Positions 61,624-64,000 of a stretch of 64,000 nt of DNA are shown here, piece by piece. The notes beneath the pieces are model-generated. The model made no database searches and was not told the DNA's origin. It saw nothing but the letters and a program-made list of their open reading frames with translations. Source of the stretch: Allobosea sp. LC85 (GTDB taxonomy: Bacteria > Pseudomonadota > Alphaproteobacteria > Rhizobiales > Beijerinckiaceae); contig NZ_JPKG01000029.1 of the NCBI RefSeq assembly GCF_000735605.1, positions 62,001-126,000 on the forward strand, in the 5' to 3' direction. The translations under genes were made by a program, and so were the position numbers. The first letter of the stretch is position 1. Each line of letters opens with the position of its first letter.

Positions 61624-62269
61624 TGAGTTTTCTCTCGAGGCGCCGGCTCAACCAGGACAGCGGATAGCAAAGCGCGAAATAGAGCGCTGCGATCACGAGG
61701 TAGGTCCGAAATGGCTGAAACGTGGCGTTGTTGATGAGCTTGCCGATGTAGGTCATTTCGGCCATGCCGATGACCGAGGCGATCGAGGTGTTCTTGACGA
61801 TCTGCACCATGAATCCGACCGTCGGCGGCGTCGCGATACGCAGCGCCTGCGGCAGGATGACGAGCAGCATCCTCTCCCAGCGCGCCAGCGCCAGGCAATC
61901 GGCTGCCTCCCATTGAGTGCGTGGCACTGCTTCCAGACAGCCGCGCCAGATCTCGCCGAGATAGGCGGCCGAGAACAGCGTCATCGCAATGCAGGCCGCG
62001 GCCAGCGGCGGCATCTCCAAGCCAAGGACTGGCAGTCCGAAGTAGAGCACGAACATCAAGATCAGCAGTGGCGTGCCCTGGATCAGGTTGACGTAGGCGA
62101 GCGAAATGCGCCGGACGATGGCGCTTTCCGAGATCCGCGCCAACGCGACGCCGAAGCCAACAAGGCCGCCCGCGAGAAAGCCAACCAATGACAGGAACAC
62201 CGTCCAGCTTAGTCCGCTCAACAGAGCGGCCCAATGGGCGGGCGAAAGGCCGAGGAGCGCGGCCATCAC
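61607..62269 (-). CDS. amino acid ABC transporter permease
   Basis: This 220-residue HisM/GlnP-type permease has the motifs NLIQGTPLLILMFVLYFGLP and, in the EAA loop, PRTQWEAADCLALARWERML. It starts 4 bases inside the preceding permease gene and is part of the operon with the 60895 ATPase. Confidence 0.87.
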   Translation of the reverse strand: MMAALLGLSPAHWAALLSGLSWTVFLSLVGFLAGGLVGFGVALARISESAIVRRISLAYVNLIQGTPLLILMFVLYFGLPVLGLEMPPLAAACIAMTLFSAAYLGEIWRGCLEAVPRTQWEAADCLALARWERMLLVILPQALRIATPPTVGFMVQIVKNTSIASVIGMAEMTYIGKLINNATFQPFRTYLVIAALYFALCYPLSWLSRRLERKLNVAHR

Positions 62270-62949
62270 AGTGGTGTCCCTAGGCGCCGGCGCCGTGTGA
62301 ACGCGAATTGCCCCAAGGCCCAGAACATCCCGCGCATCAAGAAGGAGAGCGCGATATAAAGCGCGGCAACGACAAGGAAGACTTCGAAAGGGCGAAAGGT
62401 GTCGGACTGAATGCGGCTGGCCGCCGCCGTCAGTTCCTCGGCCGAGATCTGCGAAGCGATGCTGGTGCCGAGCATCAGCAGCACATACTGGCTCGCCAGA
62501 GCCGGATAGACCTTCTCAATCGCGGTCGGGAGCACGATCGCGGCGAGAACCTGCCAGCGCGAGAGCGCAAGACAATCGCCAGCCTCGACCTGTCCGCGAT
62601 GGATCGACTCGATGCCGGCGCGAATGATCTCGCTCGAATAGGCGCCGATATTGATCGTCAGCCCAATCACCGCCGAGGTCGTGGCGGAGAATTTCAAGCC
62701 GAGCGAGGACAGGCCGAAGAACACCACGAAGAGCTGCACCAGTAGCGGCGTGTTGCGGATGATCTCGACATAGAGGCCAACCAGCCCGCGCAGGATGCGC
62801 GAGCGGCTGGTGCTAGCGACTGCACAGGCGGTGCCGAGCAGAAAGCCCAGTACGGTCGCCATCAGTGCGAGCTGGACGGTGAGCACGAGGCCCTCCGCCA
62901 GCATCGGCCAATAATCCCTTAGAAAGGAGAAGTCGAAACTGTAGTTCAT
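62266..62949 (-). CDS. amino acid ABC transporter permease
   Basis: This 227-residue partner permease has EIIRNTPLLVQLFVVFFGLS and the EAA loop RGQVEAGDCLALSRWQVLAA. I chose ATG 62949 (MNYSFDFSFLRDYW); the open frame further upstream lies in the SDR gene and is not membrane-like. It forms a heterodimer with the 61607 product. Confidence 0.87.
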   Translation of the reverse strand: MNYSFDFSFLRDYWPMLAEGLVLTVQLALMATVLGFLLGTACAVASTSRSRILRGLVGLYVEIIRNTPLLVQLFVVFFGLSSLGLKFSATTSAVIGLTINIGAYSSEIIRAGIESIHRGQVEAGDCLALSRWQVLAAIVLPTAIEKVYPALASQYVLLMLGTSIASQISAEELTAAASRIQSDTFRPFEVFLVVAALYIALSFLMRGMFWALGQFAFTRRRRLGTPL

Positions 62950-62998
62950 GGCTGTGGGGCTTTGCCCGTTTTCCTTGGGTTTCCTCAGGCGTCTTGAA

Positions 62999-63763
62999 TC
63001 AGGCCATGAACTGCCCGCCGTTGACCTCGAGCACCTGGCCGGTGACATAACCGCTAAGCTTGTCGGAGGCGAAGAAGAGATAAGCGCCGACGCAATCCTC
63101 CGGCGTGCCAATCACGGCCATCGGGATCGTTTTGCGCATGCCCTCGAGGATTTCGGGAGTCGAATAGCGCTCATGGAACGGCGTCGAGATCACGCCGGGC
63201 GAGACGCCGTTGACGCGGATATTGGCGCCGGCGAGGTCCTTGGCGAGGTTGCGCGTCGCGTTCAGCACGAAAGCCTTGGCGCCGGCATACAGGAGCGCGC
63301 CGGGGCCGCCGCCATTGCGCGCGGCGACCGAGCTCGTGTTGATGATGCTGCCCCGGCCGGCTTTGCGCATATGGCGCGCGGCCACCTGCGAAGCGACAAC
63401 GACCGAACGGACGTTGAGATCAAGCACCCGGTCGTAGATCTCGTCGTCGATATCGTCGAGCGGGACGCGCTTCACCAGCGCTCCGGCATTGTTCACGAGC
63501 ACGTCGAGCCCACCGAGCCCAGCCGCCGCTTCGTCGACGATGCGTGCCGCTTCCTTCGACTTCGACACGTCGCCGCCGATCAGGATGGCGGTTCCGCCCG
63601 CGGCCTTGATCTCGGCGAGCAGGGCCTGTGCTGGCTCCTTGCTCTGGTTGTAGTGGACTGCCACGGCTGCGCCGCGCTCGGCATAGGCTTTGGCGACAGC
63701 CGCGCCGATTCCGGTGCTGGATCCTGTCACCAGGATACGCTTGCCCTTAAGGTCGTCGATCAT
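62999..63763 (-). CDS. SDR family oxidoreductase
   Basis: This 254-residue protein has the complete active site: GSSTGIG (about residues 13-19), NNAG, Ser in IINTSSVAARNG and YAGAK for YxxxK, ending GQVLEVNGGQFMA. It is a classical NAD(P)-dependent dehydrogenase of the glucose dehydrogenase/FabG type. I chose ATG 63763 (MIDDLKGKRILVTG) with AAGGAG upstream. It lies between the truncated gene at the right edge and the permeases in one operon, so it may oxidise or reduce the imported compound. Confidence 0.88.
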   Translation of the reverse strand: MIDDLKGKRILVTGSSTGIGAAVAKAYAERGAAVAVHYNQSKEPAQALLAEIKAAGGTAILIGGDVSKSKEAARIVDEAAAGLGGLDVLVNNAGALVKRVPLDDIDDEIYDRVLDLNVRSVVVASQVAARHMRKAGRGSIINTSSVAARNGGGPGALLYAGAKAFVLNATRNLAKDLAGANIRVNGVSPGVISTPFHERYSTPEILEGMRKTIPMAVIGTPEDCVGAYLFFASDKLSGYVTGQVLEVNGGQFMA

Positions 63764-63786
63764 TGGTTGCTCCTTTTGCCGCAGGC

Positions 63787-64000
63787 TCAGGCTGCGAAGG
63801 CGGGGTAGCGGCTGGGGAAGGTCTGGCCGGCTGCGTCCAGCGCTGCGCCCTCCGCGAAGGCCGGGCTCTGCGTCCACGGCCGTGCCATGGCGTCGGTCAT
63901 CTTGTTGATCTCGGCGAGATAGCCCGCCCCCTCGGTGGCGAGCGCGTGCTCCATCGCCGCGAGATCGGGATAATGCTGCTGGAAGGCCTGCCACCAGATC
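63787..64000 (-). CDS. C-terminal fragment of an unidentified protein
   Basis: Seventy codons run from the window edge to the stop at 63787-63789. The peptide contains YPDLAAMEHALATEGAGYLA and EINKMTDAMARPW, and ends FPSRYPAFAA. No domain is recognisable from this piece. It lies 23 bases upstream of the SDR start and is in the same operon. Confidence 0.6.
   Translation of the reverse strand, partial: IWWQAFQQHYPDLAAMEHALATEGAGYLAEINKMTDAMARPWTQSPAFAEGAALDAAGQTFPSRYPAFAA

Noticed and set aside
1..64000. CRISPR arrays, insertion sequences, integrases, rRNA operons
   Set aside because: No regularly spaced repeats, transposase/integrase motifs or rRNA sequence were seen on either strand.

Overview
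The window looks like chromosomal DNA of a GC-rich alphaproteobacterium. A Bosea-like member of the Hyphomicrobiales is my best guess, from gene content and codon style only. Genes are dense, many start codons overlap the preceding stop by 4 bases (ATGA or GTGA), and most of the content is transport and catabolism. No rRNA gene, transposase, integrase or CRISPR array is visible. The only tRNA trace is a broken 5' half near 59.76 kb.

Layout. 1-10 kb: tail of a branched-chain-amino-acid-type ABC ATPase, a hydroxyacyl dehydrogenase plus beta-keto acid cleavage enzyme pair, a LysR regulator with an MFS exporter, an SLC13-type permease with RCK_C domains, and an M20 peptidase with an AbgT-type transporter. 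10-14 kb: a lipoprotein alpha/beta hydrolase, an AraC regulator and an MFS permease. 14-25.5 kb: a coupled operon of adaptor, RND pump, second adaptor, an M17-peptidase-like protein fused to DUF1269, and a membrane-anchored beta-helix protein, followed by a patatin and an AI-2E family permease. 25.5-27.3 kb: a membrane metallophosphoesterase. 27.3-33.4 kb: a structured, AT-richer leader followed by a seven-gene Mrp-type cation/proton antiporter operon in the order E-F-G-(DUF4040/MbhE/MnhB)-C-D-D'. 33.5-37.5 kb: a second SLC13/RCK permease, an alpha/beta hydrolase and an HdeD-like protein. 37.7-42.3 kb: a polyamine/iron-type ABC importer and a 2H phosphoesterase.

42.5-56.6 kb holds the most coherent metabolic unit. 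One minus-strand operon encodes, in transcription order, a cyclic amidohydrolase, an M20 N-carbamoyl-amino-acid-type amidohydrolase, a flavin reductase-like protein, a hydantoin/Asp-Glu racemase, a GlcD-like FAD dehydrogenase, a DapA-like aldolase and an SDR. Upstream lies a DUF917 (S-methyl-thiohydantoin desulfurase family) gene, then a divergent polar-amino-acid-type ABC importer and a second hydantoinase. The operon and the DUF917 gene share a duplicated promoter/operator block with identical internal spacing. I read this as a pathway that imports a hydantoin, thiohydantoin or related cyclic ureide, opens the ring and decarbamoylates it. The substrate is unknown and no regulator is in the cluster.

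56.6-64 kb: an intergenic pocket with a small secreted Cys-containing protein candidate, a patatin lipoprotein, a glycine-zipper lipoprotein, the tRNA-Arg(CCG) remnant cut just after its anticodon loop, and another polar-amino-acid ABC importer operon with an SDR and a truncated gene at the window edge. The tRNA cut suggests an old integration or rearrangement boundary.
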